From CAVQBJ01 sp963819075 (GTDB taxonomy: Bacteria > Actinomycetota > Thermoleophilia > Solirubrobacterales > Solirubrobacteraceae): 64,000 nucleotides of DNA. This document shows, piece after piece, positions 7,985-15,860 of this stretch. Where the stretch lies: assembly GCA_963819075.1 (NCBI GenBank), contig CAWFUP010000003.1, forward strand, positions 62,001-126,000, read 5' to 3'. Every line of letters starts with the position of its first letter. Positions within the stretch are counted from its first letter, which is position 1. The notes under the pieces were generated by a model. That model was not told where the DNA came from. It worked only from the letters and a program-made list of their open reading frames with translations, and ran no database searches. A program made the translations under genes and the position numbers.

Positions 7985-9348
7985 GAGCGGATGAGGGCCA
8001 GGACCTCGTCGCGGCGGCGCTCCATGTCCTCCCGCGAGACGAGCGACTCCAGGCACAGGCGCAGCAGCGGCTCGGTGTTCGACGAGCGCACGTTGAAGTG
8101 CCATTCGTCGTAGTCGATCGAGACGCCGTCGATGTGCGAGATGCGCGCATCGGCGTAGCGCTCCTCGATGAGCGCCATCTTCGCCGCCGCGTCGTCCACC
8201 GTCGAGTTGATCTCGCCCGAGATGAAGTAGCGGGAGCGCAGCGGCTCCAGCAGCTGTGACAGCGTCGAGCCGGTGCGGCCGAGCAGCTCGAGGATGAGCA
8301 GCGCCGGGATCGTGCCCGAGTCCGCGTTGTAGAAGTCGTGGAAGTAGTAGTGCCCGGAGACCTCGCCGCCGAACAGCGAGCCCTCGGCTCGCATGCGGGT
8401 CTTGAAGAAGGCGTGACCGACGCGATTGATGTACGCGACGCCACCGCACCGCTCGACGGTGTCGGGGACCGCGCGACTGGCCCGCACGTCGTAGAGGATC
8501 GCGGCCCCCGGATGGGTGCGCAGCAGCGTCTGGGCGAGCAGCGCGGTGAGGAAGTCGCCGTCGACGAACGCACCCGTGTCGTCGAAGAAGAAGCAGCGGT
8601 CGGCGTCGCCGTCCCAGGCGATGCCGAGGTCGGCGCCCGAGGAGCGGACCCGATCGACGATGAAGCGCCGGTTCTCCTCGAGCAGCGGGTTGGGCTCGTG
8701 ACCGGGGAAGTTCCCGTCCGGCGTCCAGTAGGTGGTGACGAGGTCGAGGCCCAGGCGTTCGAGGATCGGTCCGACCATCGGGCCGGCCATGCCACTGCCG
8801 CCGTCGACGACGACCTTCAGCGGGCGCACCTCCTCGGGGTCGATGAAGCGCAGCGCCGCCTGCCTGAACTCGTCGTAGAGCTCGACCTCCTCGACGGCGC
8901 CTCCGCCCGGCGCCTCGCCGAGCCCGGCCAGCACGAGGTCGCGGATCTCGCCGATGCCCGAGTCGCCCGAGAGCGCGATCGCGCCATCGCGTACGAGCTT
9001 GGCCCCGGTGTACGCCTTCGGGTTGTGCGACGCGGTGCACATGAGCCCCCCGTCGAGCTCGCGCGAGCCGACGAGGTAATAGAGCATCTCGGTGCCGACC
9101 TGCCCGGCATCGATGACCCGCGCGCCCTCGGCGATCATGCCCTGGCGGTAGCGGGTCGCGAGCTCGGGCGCCGTAAGGCGCATGTCGCGGCCGATCCCGA
9201 GACGAAGGCTTCGCGATTCCTTGTCCTCGAGCGACGCGAGCACGCGCACAAACGCGCGGCCAACCTGCTCGGCGACGTCGCCGTCGATGTCCGTGCCGTA
9301 CAGGCCGCGGATGTCGTAGGCCTTGAAGATGTCGGGATTGACGGACAC
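7981..9348 (-). CDS. Phosphomannomutase/phosphoglucomutase
   Basis: 455-residue alpha-D-phosphohexomutase interconverting hexose 1- and 6-phosphates for GDP-mannose or glycan precursors. It contains the N-terminal FKAYDIRGLYGTDID, the active-site phosphoserine loop TASHNPKAY, the metal loop DGDADRCFFFDD, the sugar-specificity segment GGEVSGHYYF and the phosphate-binding RSSNTEPLLR. The start is a GTG at 9348. It sits 15 bp downstream of the adenylyl cyclase and overlaps the MBL start by 4 bp (GTGA), so the three appear cotranscribed. ManB/AlgC-type specificity cannot be settled from sequence. Confidence 0.95.
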   Translation of the reverse strand: MSVNPDIFKAYDIRGLYGTDIDGDVAEQVGRAFVRVLASLEDKESRSLRLGIGRDMRLTAPELATRYRQGMIAEGARVIDAGQVGTEMLYYLVGSRELDGGLMCTASHNPKAYTGAKLVRDGAIALSGDSGIGEIRDLVLAGLGEAPGGGAVEEVELYDEFRQAALRFIDPEEVRPLKVVVDGGSGMAGPMVGPILERLGLDLVTTYWTPDGNFPGHEPNPLLEENRRFIVDRVRSSGADLGIAWDGDADRCFFFDDTGAFVDGDFLTALLAQTLLRTHPGAAILYDVRASRAVPDTVERCGGVAYINRVGHAFFKTRMRAEGSLFGGEVSGHYYFHDFYNADSGTIPALLILELLGRTGSTLSQLLEPLRSRYFISGEINSTVDDAAAKMALIEERYADARISHIDGVSIDYDEWHFNVRSSNTEPLLRLCLESLVSREDMERRRDEVLALIRS

Positions 9349-9363
9349 GCCGGGCGCGTCATC

Positions 9364-10953
9364 CTAATGACTCGCAGCGGATTCGCGCGGGCGCGCGAGG
9401 CGGGTGGGCTCGCTGCGGCCCCGCAGGGTGACGGCGTCGCCGAGCTCCCAGCGCTGCGCCTCGGCGTCGGCGGCGCCGCGCACGACGACCGCGCTCGCCA
9501 GCACGCGGCCCGGCTCGGTCTTCGCCAGCTCGGTGAGGCGCGCCGCCTCGTTGACCGGGTCCCCGATCACGGTGTACTCGTAGCGCTGCGTCTCGCCGAT
9601 GTGCCCGGCGACGGCGAGTCCGGCCGACACGCCGACCGCGGCCGGGTGCTCGGGCAGCTGGCGGGCGAGCTCGGACGCGGCCGTGCGCGCCGCCGCGAGC
9701 GCGCGGCCGTAGGCGTCGGTCAGGGCGATCGGCGCCCCGAAGATGGCGAGCGCGCCGTCGCCCTCGAACTTGTTGATCCAGCCGCCCTGGCCGTCGACGG
9801 CCTGGACGACGACGGCGAAGAAGCGGTTGATCACGGTGACGACCTCCTGCGGCGGCCGGTCGGCGGCGAGCGCGGTCGAGCCGATCAGGTCGACGAACAG
9901 GATGGCCACGTCGCGCTCCTCGCCGCCAAGCTCGATGTCGCCCTCGAGCGCCGCGCGCGCGACGTCCTCGCCGACCTGGCGGCCGAAGAGCTCGCGGATG
10001 CGCTCGCGCTCGGCCAGGCCGGCCGACATCCGGTTGAAGCCGGACTGGAGCAGGCCGACCTCGGTCCCGTCGTACACCGGCACTCGCACGTCGAAGTGGC
10101 CGGCCTGCACCTGTGAGAGCGCGTCGGCCACCGAGTGGATCGGGTCGGCGGTCGCCCGCGCGGCCAGGAGGGTCACGAGGCCCCCCGCGAGGAGCGCGGT
10201 CAGCGCCAACGCAAGGATCGTCTCCGCCAGCTGGGTGACGTTCGTGCTCGCCCCGGCGAGCACGAAGGCGGCGACGAGCGCGAGGCCGACAACCGCGACG
10301 CCCGTGCCCAGGGCCCACGCGAGCAGTGCGCGGGCGGCAACGCCGGGCAGCGACTCGCGCCCGGGCAGCCCGTCGGCCAACGCGCGCATGGTGATCGGGC
10401 GCAGCACGCGCTCGCTCAGCAGGTAGGTGACGGCGCACGTCGTCGTTCCGCCGAGGGCGACGGTCAGCGCGACGTTGCGCGCGAGCGCGCCCGAGAACGT
10501 TGCGTTGATGACCGTCAAGGGAACGACCGCGCCCAGCCACAGCACGGCCTGGACCTTCAGCAGGTGCAGCGGGCCGCGCAACACGACGCGTTGCTCGTGC
10601 GCACTGGGCGGCGCACCCGAGGCGAGCCAATCGTCGAGTCCCTGGAAGTGCCGGAAGCCCCAGACGTACCCGATCGGCACCGCGACGACGATGTACAGCG
10701 CGGCGGCGACGGCGTTCGCCCGTACGACGTGGCCGGTGAAGGCGGCGCTCGGCTCCGGGATGACGACCGTCAGCAGCGCCACGACGAGCGCGCCCACGAT
10801 GTTCGCGACGACCAGGGTGACGGTGAGGCTGAGCTGAACCCAGCTGCCGAGCCGAGCGCCGGGCATCGACTCCGGCGTGAGCAGTGGGGCGATGAGGCGG
10901 CCGAGGCGGCTCGGCAAGCGGTCGACGAGCGTCTGCGCACGCGAGGTGGTCAT
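9364..10953 (-). CDS. Membrane adenylyl cyclase (six-helix domain, HAMP, class III catalytic domain)
   Basis: 529-residue receptor-type cyclase like the mycobacterial Rv1318c-Rv1320c group. About six N-terminal membrane helices (for example VTLVVANIVGALVVALLTVV) lead to a HAMP linker (~residues 265-320) and a class III catalytic domain (~335-510). The set for cAMP synthesis is complete: metal-binding Asp in ILFVDLIGST, adenine-selecting Lys and second Asp in NKFEGDGALAIFG, then the GDPVNEAARL stretch with Asp, Asn and Arg. It is therefore predicted active. The -10 TACGCT (10969-10964) lies 10 nt before the ATG. First gene of an operon with the hexomutase and MBL genes; the signal sensed is unknown. 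Confidence 0.92.
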   Translation of the reverse strand: MTTSRAQTLVDRLPSRLGRLIAPLLTPESMPGARLGSWVQLSLTVTLVVANIVGALVVALLTVVIPEPSAAFTGHVVRANAVAAALYIVVAVPIGYVWGFRHFQGLDDWLASGAPPSAHEQRVVLRGPLHLLKVQAVLWLGAVVPLTVINATFSGALARNVALTVALGGTTTCAVTYLLSERVLRPITMRALADGLPGRESLPGVAARALLAWALGTGVAVVGLALVAAFVLAGASTNVTQLAETILALALTALLAGGLVTLLAARATADPIHSVADALSQVQAGHFDVRVPVYDGTEVGLLQSGFNRMSAGLAERERIRELFGRQVGEDVARAALEGDIELGGEERDVAILFVDLIGSTALAADRPPQEVVTVINRFFAVVVQAVDGQGGWINKFEGDGALAIFGAPIALTDAYGRALAAARTAASELARQLPEHPAAVGVSAGLAVAGHIGETQRYEYTVIGDPVNEAARLTELAKTEPGRVLASAVVVRGAADAEAQRWELGDAVTLRGRSEPTRLARPRESAASH

Positions 10954-10963
10954 GCCGTCGCTG

Positions 10964-10969
10964 AGCGTA
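10964..10969 (-). promoter_or_regulatory. Candidate -10 of the adenylyl cyclase operon
   Basis: TACGCT on the minus strand, ending 10 nt before the ATG at 10953. No Shine-Dalgarno is visible. It is divergent from the yebC promoter 32 bp away. Confidence 0.4.
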
Positions 10970-11000
10970 CGGTGAGCGCAGGTCGCGAGCGGCGAGGTCC

Positions 11001-11006
11001 TAATCT
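11001..11006 (+). promoter_or_regulatory. Candidate -10 of yebC (leaderless start)
   Basis: TAATCT ends 7 nt before the ATG at 11014, with no Shine-Dalgarno between them. Confidence 0.5.
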
Positions 11007-11013
11007 GTAGGGC

Positions 11014-11763
11014 ATGTCAGGTCACTCCAAGTGGGCAAGCATCAAGCACAAGAAGGCGGTCGTCGACGCGCGCCGCGGTCAGCAGTTCACCAAGCTCGCG
11101 CGGGCGATCACCGTCGCGGCTAAGGAGGGCGGCGGCGATCCCGAGGCGAACGCCTCGCTGGCCACCGCGATCCAGAAGGCCAAGGACGCCTCGATGCCGA
11201 AGGACAACATCGAGCGCGCGATCGCGAAGGGTGCCGGGACCGGCGGCGACGCCGACAACATCGAGACGGTCGTCTACGAGGGCTACGGGCCGGGCGGCGT
11301 TGCCGTCCTCGTCGAGGCGATGACCGATAACCGCAACCGCACCGGCGCCGACGTGCGCCACCTCTTCTCCAAGTTCGGCGGCAACCTTGGCGAACCCGGG
11401 TCCGTCGCCTACCTGTTCGACAAGACCGGGGTGATCCTCGTCGACGCCACCCGCTATTCCGAGGACGACCTGCTCGTGGCGATCGAGGCCGGCGCGCAGG
11501 ACATCGTCGCCGAGGACGACATGTACGAGGTGCTCACCGAGCCGGGCGATCTGACCGCGGTGCGCGAGGCGCTTACCGGCGCTGGGGTCGAGCTGGAGAG
11601 CGCGGAGGTGACGCAGCGCCCGAAGACGACGGTGCCGCTGGAGGAGGACGGCGCCGCGAAGCTCTTCCGCCTCATCGATGCGCTCGACGAGAACGACGAC
11701 GTCAACGAGGTGCACGCCAACTTCGACGTCTCCGCCGACGTGCTCGAGCGCGTCGCCGGCTAG
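11014..11763 (+). CDS. yebC: YebC/PmpR-family regulator (TACO1 family)
   Basis: 249-residue YebC protein with the hallmark N-terminus MSGHSKWASIKHKKAVVDAR and the family blocks GGDPEANASLATAIQKAKDA, MPKDNIERAIAKG, YEGYGPGGVA and VEAMTDNRNRT. Family members have been described both as transcription factors next to ruvCAB and, more recently, as relievers of ribosome stalling at proline runs. The position upstream of ruvC follows the classic yebC-ruvCAB gene order, interrupted here by an antisense cyclase gene. Full length and intact. Confidence 0.96.
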   Translation: MSGHSKWASIKHKKAVVDARRGQQFTKLARAITVAAKEGGGDPEANASLATAIQKAKDASMPKDNIERAIAKGAGTGGDADNIETVVYEGYGPGGVAVLVEAMTDNRNRTGADVRHLFSKFGGNLGEPGSVAYLFDKTGVILVDATRYSEDDLLVAIEAGAQDIVAEDDMYEVLTEPGDLTAVREALTGAGVELESAEVTQRPKTTVPLEEDGAAKLFRLIDALDENDDVNEVHANFDVSADVLERVAG

Positions 11764-11882
11764 CGGCGTCTGTAGGTGAAATGGTTGGCGGTCGTCGCGG
11801 CGCTGGTGCCGTTGGCGGTTGTGACCTGGACGTCGACGGTTCCGGTTGGGCCGAATGGGGCGAGGGCGATGGGCGACGTGCG
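11760..11882 (-). pseudogene. Remnant of an IPT/TIG immunoglobulin-like domain
   Basis: Read on the minus strand directly after the cyclase stop codon and in the same frame, 40 codons give the end of a TIG domain: LAPFGPTGTVDVQVTTANGT, then SAATTANHFTYRRR and a TAG. TVDVxVTTxxGTS...A..FTY is the characteristic C-terminal half of TIG domains in cell-surface proteins. There is no start codon and no N-terminal half, so this looks like a leftover from a deleted surface-protein gene that now abuts the cyclase. The stop overlaps the yebC stop. Confidence 0.65.
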
Positions 11883-13037
11883 TTACCGACCAGCCGGCGA
11901 GTAGTCCGGCGGCCGGGCGCGGTAGAGCGGCACGGCGCCGCTCACGCCCTTCAGGCGACGGTCGCCCGCGAAGGACCAGTGGAATTCCTCGCGGGCCGCG
12001 TCGCGCACCTCGCGCGTGGCGAGCACGCTCCCCGGCCGGGCCACGTTCGTCACGCGGCTGGCCAGGTTGACCGAGCGCCCGTACCAGTCGCCGGCGCGGC
12101 GCAGGGCGGGGCCGGAGGCGACGCCGACGCGCAGCTGGGGGAACCGCTGGCCCTCGTCGTCGGCGGCGGCGACGAGGGCCAGCGCGGACCGCAGCAGCGG
12201 CGCCGGCTCGGGCGAGACGAGCAGCACGGCATCGCCGATCGCCTTGACGAGCGTGACGGGCGGCTCCACCGCGCTCGTGGCCATCGCGTCCAGGCGCGCG
12301 GCGAGCCGACCGAGCTCCTCGGGCAGGACCTCCTCGCCGACGCGCGTGAAGCCGACGAGGTCGGCGAACGCGACGACGACGTCGCGGGCGCCCGGGAGCT
12401 CCCCGCCGAGGCGCTCGGCGGCGTCGATCGCCTCGAGCTGCGCGATGTGGCGCAGGTGCAGCGTGAACATGTTGGCGACGAGTGGCGGCAGCAACGGCCC
12501 GAGCGCGGCGACGGCCAGGCCGAGCCGCTCGGCGAGCTCGCGCTCGGACAGACCCGGCTCGAGCACCCGGCGCAGCGCCGTCTCGCGCATCAGGTCCGCG
12601 GCCTGCGCGAGCCCGCGTCCGAGGACTCGCGCCGCGTCGAGGATGTCCTCCTCGGGTATGCCGGCGCGCGCGAACTCGCCGGCGATACGCGCCGCATCGA
12701 CGTCGGCCTCGACGAAGGCGCGCTCGTGGCTCTCGGGCAGCGGCAGGCCGATCGCCTGGCGCAGCGCCGCGAACAGCTCGGCGCTGATGTTCGCGCGCTC
12801 GAGCAGCTCCGCGTGCATGTACTGCGGCGCACCGCCCACGGTCCGCTCGACGAGGACGTAGGTGAGCGTGCCGTCCTGGTGGTGGCGCAGCAGCTCCTCG
12901 CGGGAGACGCCCTGCTCGCCGAGGTAGCGCAGGAGTGCCAGGCGCTGCGCTCGCGCCTCGCCCTCGAGACCATCGAGCAGCCCGGCCGCCTCGAGATCGA
13001 GCTCGTGCGGGTCGTCGGTGAGCGCGGGTTCCGGCAT
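11883..13037 (-). CDS. Soluble class III adenylyl cyclase with N-terminal regulatory domain (Rv1264-like)
   Basis: 384 residues, no membrane segments. Residues ~20-205 are all-helical and resemble the autoinhibitory/pH-sensing domain of Mycobacterium Rv1264 (LLDGLEGEARAQRLALLRYL; GGAPQYMHAELLERANISAE). Residues ~215-380 form the cyclase domain: FADLVGFTRVGEE with metal Asp, TLVKAIGDAVLLVS with Lys and second Asp, and WYGRSVNLASRV with Asn and Arg. Predicted to make cAMP under control of the N-terminal half. I chose the ATG at 13037, 8 nt after a TACCCT, over upstream in-frame starts that overlap ruvC. Transcribed divergently from ruvC. Confidence 0.88.
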   Translation of the reverse strand: MPEPALTDDPHELDLEAAGLLDGLEGEARAQRLALLRYLGEQGVSREELLRHHQDGTLTYVLVERTVGGAPQYMHAELLERANISAELFAALRQAIGLPLPESHERAFVEADVDAARIAGEFARAGIPEEDILDAARVLGRGLAQAADLMRETALRRVLEPGLSERELAERLGLAVAALGPLLPPLVANMFTLHLRHIAQLEAIDAAERLGGELPGARDVVVAFADLVGFTRVGEEVLPEELGRLAARLDAMATSAVEPPVTLVKAIGDAVLLVSPEPAPLLRSALALVAAADDEGQRFPQLRVGVASGPALRRAGDWYGRSVNLASRVTNVARPGSVLATREVRDAAREEFHWSFAGDRRLKGVSGAVPLYRARPPDYSPAGR

Positions 13038-13045
13038 CGCCCGCC

Positions 13046-13098
13046 AGGGTACGGCACCGGGCGAGGCGGGCAGGCGTCCGGGCGGCCGCGGAGAATCT
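13046..13098. promoter_or_regulatory. Divergent -10 elements for cyclase and ruvC
   Basis: Minus strand TACCCT (13051-13046) ends 8 nt before the cyclase ATG. Plus strand GAATCT (13093-13098) ends 6 nt before the ruvC GTG. Both starts lack a Shine-Dalgarno and look leaderless. Confidence 0.42.
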
Positions 13099-13104
13099 GA
13101 ACGC

Positions 13105-13611
13105 GTGATCGTCCTCGGCATCGACCCCGGCACGGCAAATACGGGCTACGGCGTGGTGATGCGCCGCAGCGGCCGCCTGGCCGCGCTCGACGGTGGCGTG
13201 ATCGCGACACGGCCGGAGCTGAGCCCCGAGCGGCGCCTCGAGCTCATCCACCGTCGCGTGGTCGATCTCGCCACCGAGCACGATGTCGACGCGTTCGCGC
13301 TCGAGGACCTCTACTTCGGGCAGAACGCGCACAGCGCGTTCGCCGTCGGGCAGGCCCGTGGCGTGGTGATGCTCGCCGCGGCGCTGCGCGGCGTGTCGTG
13401 CTCGTCCTACACGCCGCAGCAGGTGAAGTCCGCCGTATGCGGGCAGGGCCGGGCGCCGAAGGACCAGGTCGCGCGCATGGTTCAGGCTCTGCTCGGACTC
13501 GCCGAGCTGCCGACCCCCGACCATGCGTCCGATGCCCTGGCCGTGGCGATCTGCCACGCCAACGCGGCGCCGCTCTCGCGCGCGCTCGCGACCGCCGGGG
13601 CGGGCGGATGA
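13105..13611 (+). CDS. ruvC: Holliday junction resolvase RuvC
   Basis: Endonuclease that cuts Holliday junctions moved by RuvAB. The 168-residue protein has all four acidic/catalytic positions: D7 (GIDPGTANTGYG), E67 (LEDLYFGQNAHSA), and D139 and D143 in PDHASDALAVA with an adjacent His. The GTG at 13105 (reading IVLGIDPG) is chosen because RuvC proteins begin right at this strand. Upstream in-frame codons overlap the divergent cyclase. It heads ruvC-ruvA-ruvB with a 111-bp gap before ruvA. Confidence 0.97.
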   Translation: MIVLGIDPGTANTGYGVVMRRSGRLAALDGGVIATRPELSPERRLELIHRRVVDLATEHDVDAFALEDLYFGQNAHSAFAVGQARGVVMLAAALRGVSCSSYTPQQVKSAVCGQGRAPKDQVARMVQALLGLAELPTPDHASDALAVAICHANAAPLSRALATAGAGG

Positions 13612-13642
13612 TCGGCCGAGTCTCCAGGATGGAGGCACGGGC

Positions 13643-13726
13643 ATGAGCGGCGCAGCCGCGGTCAAGCGAGCCCGGAGGGCGAGCAGTCGTCTCAGAGGTG
13701 CCTCCTGGACGGAGGCACGGGCATGA
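13643..13726 (+). CDS. Possible 27-residue leader ORF ahead of ruvA
   Basis: A 27-codon frame (MSGAAAVKRARRASSRLRG..., very basic) starts 7 nt after a strong GGAGG and ends with a TGA overlapping the ruvA ATG (ATGA). Its ribosome site and start, GGAGGCACGGGCATGA, recur exactly 80 bp later as the ruvA site. It may be a translated leader coupling ruvA expression, or simply a duplicated ribosome-site fragment. Confidence 0.35.
   Translation: MSGAAAVKRARRASSRLRGASWTEARA
13698..13718 (+). promoter_or_regulatory. Hairpin that would mask the ruvA ribosome-binding site
   Basis: GTGCCTCC (13698-13705) and GGAGGCAC (13711-13718) are perfectly complementary over 8 bp with a TGGAC loop. The right arm contains the ruvA Shine-Dalgarno GGAGG, so folding should reduce ruvA initiation unless ribosomes translating the upstream 27-codon frame open it. 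Confidence 0.55.
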
Positions 13727-14310
13727 TCTCCCTCGTTCGCGGTGAGGTGGCGGTCCGCCGCCCGGACCACGTCGTCGTGCTCTGTGGCGGCGTCGGCTAC
13801 CGGCTGTCGGTGTCGGGCGAGACGCTGCGCCACGTCCCGGCGGCCGGCGCGGAAGTCAGCCTGCACGCCCATCTCGTCGTCCGCGACGACGCGCTCACCC
13901 TGTACGGGTTCGCCACCGAGCAGGAGCGCGACCTCTTCCTGATGCTGCTCTCGGTGCAGGCGGTTGGGCCGAAGGTTGCCCTCGCGATCCTCTCGGCGGG
14001 CGCGCCGCGCGAGCTGATCGGTGCGATCGCCGCCGGTGACGCGGCGCGCTTCCAGACCGCGCAGGGCGTCGGCAAGCGAACGGCCGAGCGCATCGTGCTC
14101 GAGCTCCGCGAGAAGGTTGGCGTGGACGTCGACGCGCTGCCGAGCGCCCCCGCGGCCCTGCGCGGCGATGATCCCCGGCTGCTCGCGCGCGACGGTCTGC
14201 TCGAGCTCGGATACACGCCGGCCGAGGCGCAGGAGCTGCTGGCCGACGCCAGTGGTGCCAGCGCCGAGGAGCTCATCGCCGACGCCCTGCGCACGGCGCG
14301 GGCGAGATGA
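13723..14310 (+). CDS. ruvA: Holliday junction branch-migration protein RuvA
   Basis: 195-residue DNA-binding subunit of the RuvAB motor. It has the N-terminal OB fold (MISLVRGEVAVRRPDHVVVL; CGGVGYRLSVS), helix-hairpin-helix motifs (LLSVQAVGPKVALAILS; AQGVGKRTAERIVLEL) and the C-terminal RuvB-binding three-helix domain (LGYTPAEAQELL). The ATG at 13723 is preceded by GGAGG that is also the arm of an 8-bp hairpin. Its stop overlaps the ruvB start (ATGA, 14307-14310). Confidence 0.97.
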   Translation: MISLVRGEVAVRRPDHVVVLCGGVGYRLSVSGETLRHVPAAGAEVSLHAHLVVRDDALTLYGFATEQERDLFLMLLSVQAVGPKVALAILSAGAPRELIGAIAAGDAARFQTAQGVGKRTAERIVLELREKVGVDVDALPSAPAALRGDDPRLLARDGLLELGYTPAEAQELLADASGASAEELIADALRTARAR

Positions 14311-15362
14311 GCGCGGGCGGCAGCGTGAGCGAAACGGCACAGACGGGTCGCATCCAGACGCCCTTCCTCACCGCCGAGGACGAGCTCGACCGCTCGCTGC
14401 GCCCCCGGCGCCTGGAGGACTTCGTCGGCCAGGAGCAGCTCAAGGAGCAGCTCGCGGTGGCAATCGAGGCGGCGGCGGCACGCGGGGACGCGCTCGATCA
14501 CGTCCTGCTCGCCGGGCCCCCGGGCCTCGGCAAGACCTCGCTCGCCCAGATCGTGGCCAGCGAGCTCGGGGTCGGCTTCGTGGCCACGGCCGGGCCGGCG
14601 CTCGAGCGCAAGGGCGACATCGCCGCGTTCCTCACCGCGCTCGAGCCGCGCAGCGTGTTCTTCGTCGACGAGATTCATCGGCTGCCCCGGGCGCTCGAGG
14701 AGACCTTCTACCCGGCGATGGAGGACCACCAGCTGCCGATCACCGTCGGTCAGGGCGCCGGGGCGCGGGTGGTGACGCTCGACCTGCCGCCGTTCACGCT
14801 CATCGGCGCCACGACGCGAGCCGGCCTGCTGACCACGCCGCTGCGCGACCGCTTCGGGATCCAGGCCCGGCTGGAGGCTTACGCGCAGGAGGAGTTGTCG
14901 CGCATCGTCTCGCGGTCGTCCGGGATCCTCGACATCCGCGTCGAGACCGGCGGGGCCGAGCGGATCGCCGCCCGCAGTCGGGGCACGCCCCGGGTCGCCA
15001 ACCGACTGCTGAAGCGCGTGCGCGACTACGCGGAGGTGCGGATGGCCGGGGTCGTGACCGCCGAGGCGGCCGACGGGGCGCTCGCGCTCCTCGAGGTCGA
15101 CGAGCGCGGGCTCGATCGTCTCGACCGCGAGATCCTGCGCGCGATCTGCGTGAAGTTCGAGGGCGGTCCGGTCGGGCTGTCGACGCTCGCGGTGGCCGTG
15201 GGCGAAGAGCAGGACACGATCGAGGACGTCTACGAGCCCTACCTGCTGCAGGAGGGGCTCATCGCACGGACCCCGCGAGGCCGCGTCGCCACAAGAGCGG
15301 CGTTCGCGCACCTCGGGCTGCCGGCCCGCGCCGCAGCCGAGCGCGGTCCGGCGCTCTTTTGA
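14307..15362 (+). CDS. ruvB: Holliday junction branch-migration ATPase RuvB
   Basis: 351-residue AAA+ helicase motor. It shows Walker A GPPGLGKTSLA, Walker B FFVDEIHRLP, sensor 1 LIGATTRAGLL, the arginine finger in PLRDRFGI and the winged-helix C-terminus (ISR-like AICVKFEGGPVGLSTLAVAV). The ~20-residue N-terminal extension before LRPRRLEDFVGQ is normal for actinobacteria. Coupled to ruvA by a 4-bp overlap. Confidence 0.98.
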   Translation: MSAGGSVSETAQTGRIQTPFLTAEDELDRSLRPRRLEDFVGQEQLKEQLAVAIEAAAARGDALDHVLLAGPPGLGKTSLAQIVASELGVGFVATAGPALERKGDIAAFLTALEPRSVFFVDEIHRLPRALEETFYPAMEDHQLPITVGQGAGARVVTLDLPPFTLIGATTRAGLLTTPLRDRFGIQARLEAYAQEELSRIVSRSSGILDIRVETGGAERIAARSRGTPRVANRLLKRVRDYAEVRMAGVVTAEAADGALALLEVDERGLDRLDREILRAICVKFEGGPVGLSTLAVAVGEEQDTIEDVYEPYLLQEGLIARTPRGRVATRAAFAHLGLPARAAAERGPALF

Positions 15363-15364
15363 TC

Positions 15365-15389
15365 GCGCCTTGAGGCGCTTCCCTACTCT
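15365..15389 (+). promoter_or_regulatory. Palindrome and -10 upstream of the zinc-ribbon/PAS gene
   Basis: GCGCCTTGAGGCGC (15365-15378) is a perfect inverted repeat. It starts 3 nt after the ruvB stop and ends 5 nt before TACTCT (15384-15389), a -10 that lies 8 nt before the ATG at 15398. It could be a weak ruvB terminator or an operator covering the -35 region. Confidence 0.45.
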
Positions 15390-15397
15390 GTCTTGCC

Positions 15398-15847
15398 ATG
15401 GCGCACCCCTTCATCTGCCCCAACTGCGGCCACCGCACGAGCGAGACCGACCGCACGCTCGGCTTCACGCGGCAGCCGAAGGGCTGCACGAAATGCGGCT
15501 TCGCGTTCCTGTTCGAGCTGCTCGACGACTACTACGCGGCGCCTGACGCCGCGTTCTTCGTGTGCGACAAGGAGGGTCGCGTCATCGGCTGCGGGCGCAA
15601 CTCGTTCGCGTTCACGGGGCTCGAAGAGGAGGACGTGATCGGGCAGCGGGTCGAGTCGGTGCTCGGGCTGACCTTCGACAACGGCGACGATCCGGTACAA
15701 ACCGTGCTGGAATGGGGGGTGCGGGCGCTGGGGGTCTCCGTCGAGGTGGCCGGCGAACGCGACGTCCCGGCTCGAGCCAAGGCGGACATATTCCCGGCGT
15801 ACGACGACGACGGGGGTCTGCTGCTCGTGCTTACCCCGGAGAAGTGA
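15398..15847 (+). CDS. Zinc-ribbon plus PAS-like domain protein of unknown function
   Basis: 149 residues. The N-terminus has two Cys pairs (CPNCGH and CTKCGF) spaced like a zinc ribbon. The rest resembles a PAS sensor: AAFFVCDKEGRVIGCGRNSF, then GLEEEDVIGQRVESVLGL. No output domain follows, so it is probably a small sensor or adaptor. Function is not known to me. The start is supported by TACTCT 8 nt upstream with no Shine-Dalgarno. It lies between ruvB and secDF on the same strand but appears to have its own promoter. Confidence 0.8.
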   Translation: MAHPFICPNCGHRTSETDRTLGFTRQPKGCTKCGFAFLFELLDDYYAAPDAAFFVCDKEGRVIGCGRNSFAFTGLEEEDVIGQRVESVLGLTFDNGDDPVQTVLEWGVRALGVSVEVAGERDVPARAKADIFPAYDDDGGLLLVLTPEK

Positions 15848-15860
15848 CAGACGCGACAGA

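Noticed and set aside
11017..14340. Very long antisense frame over yebC, the cyclase and ruvC/ruvA
   Set aside because: It lies opposite or across well-identified genes and its sequence is Arg/Asp/His-rich, typical of the shadow frame in high-GC DNA.
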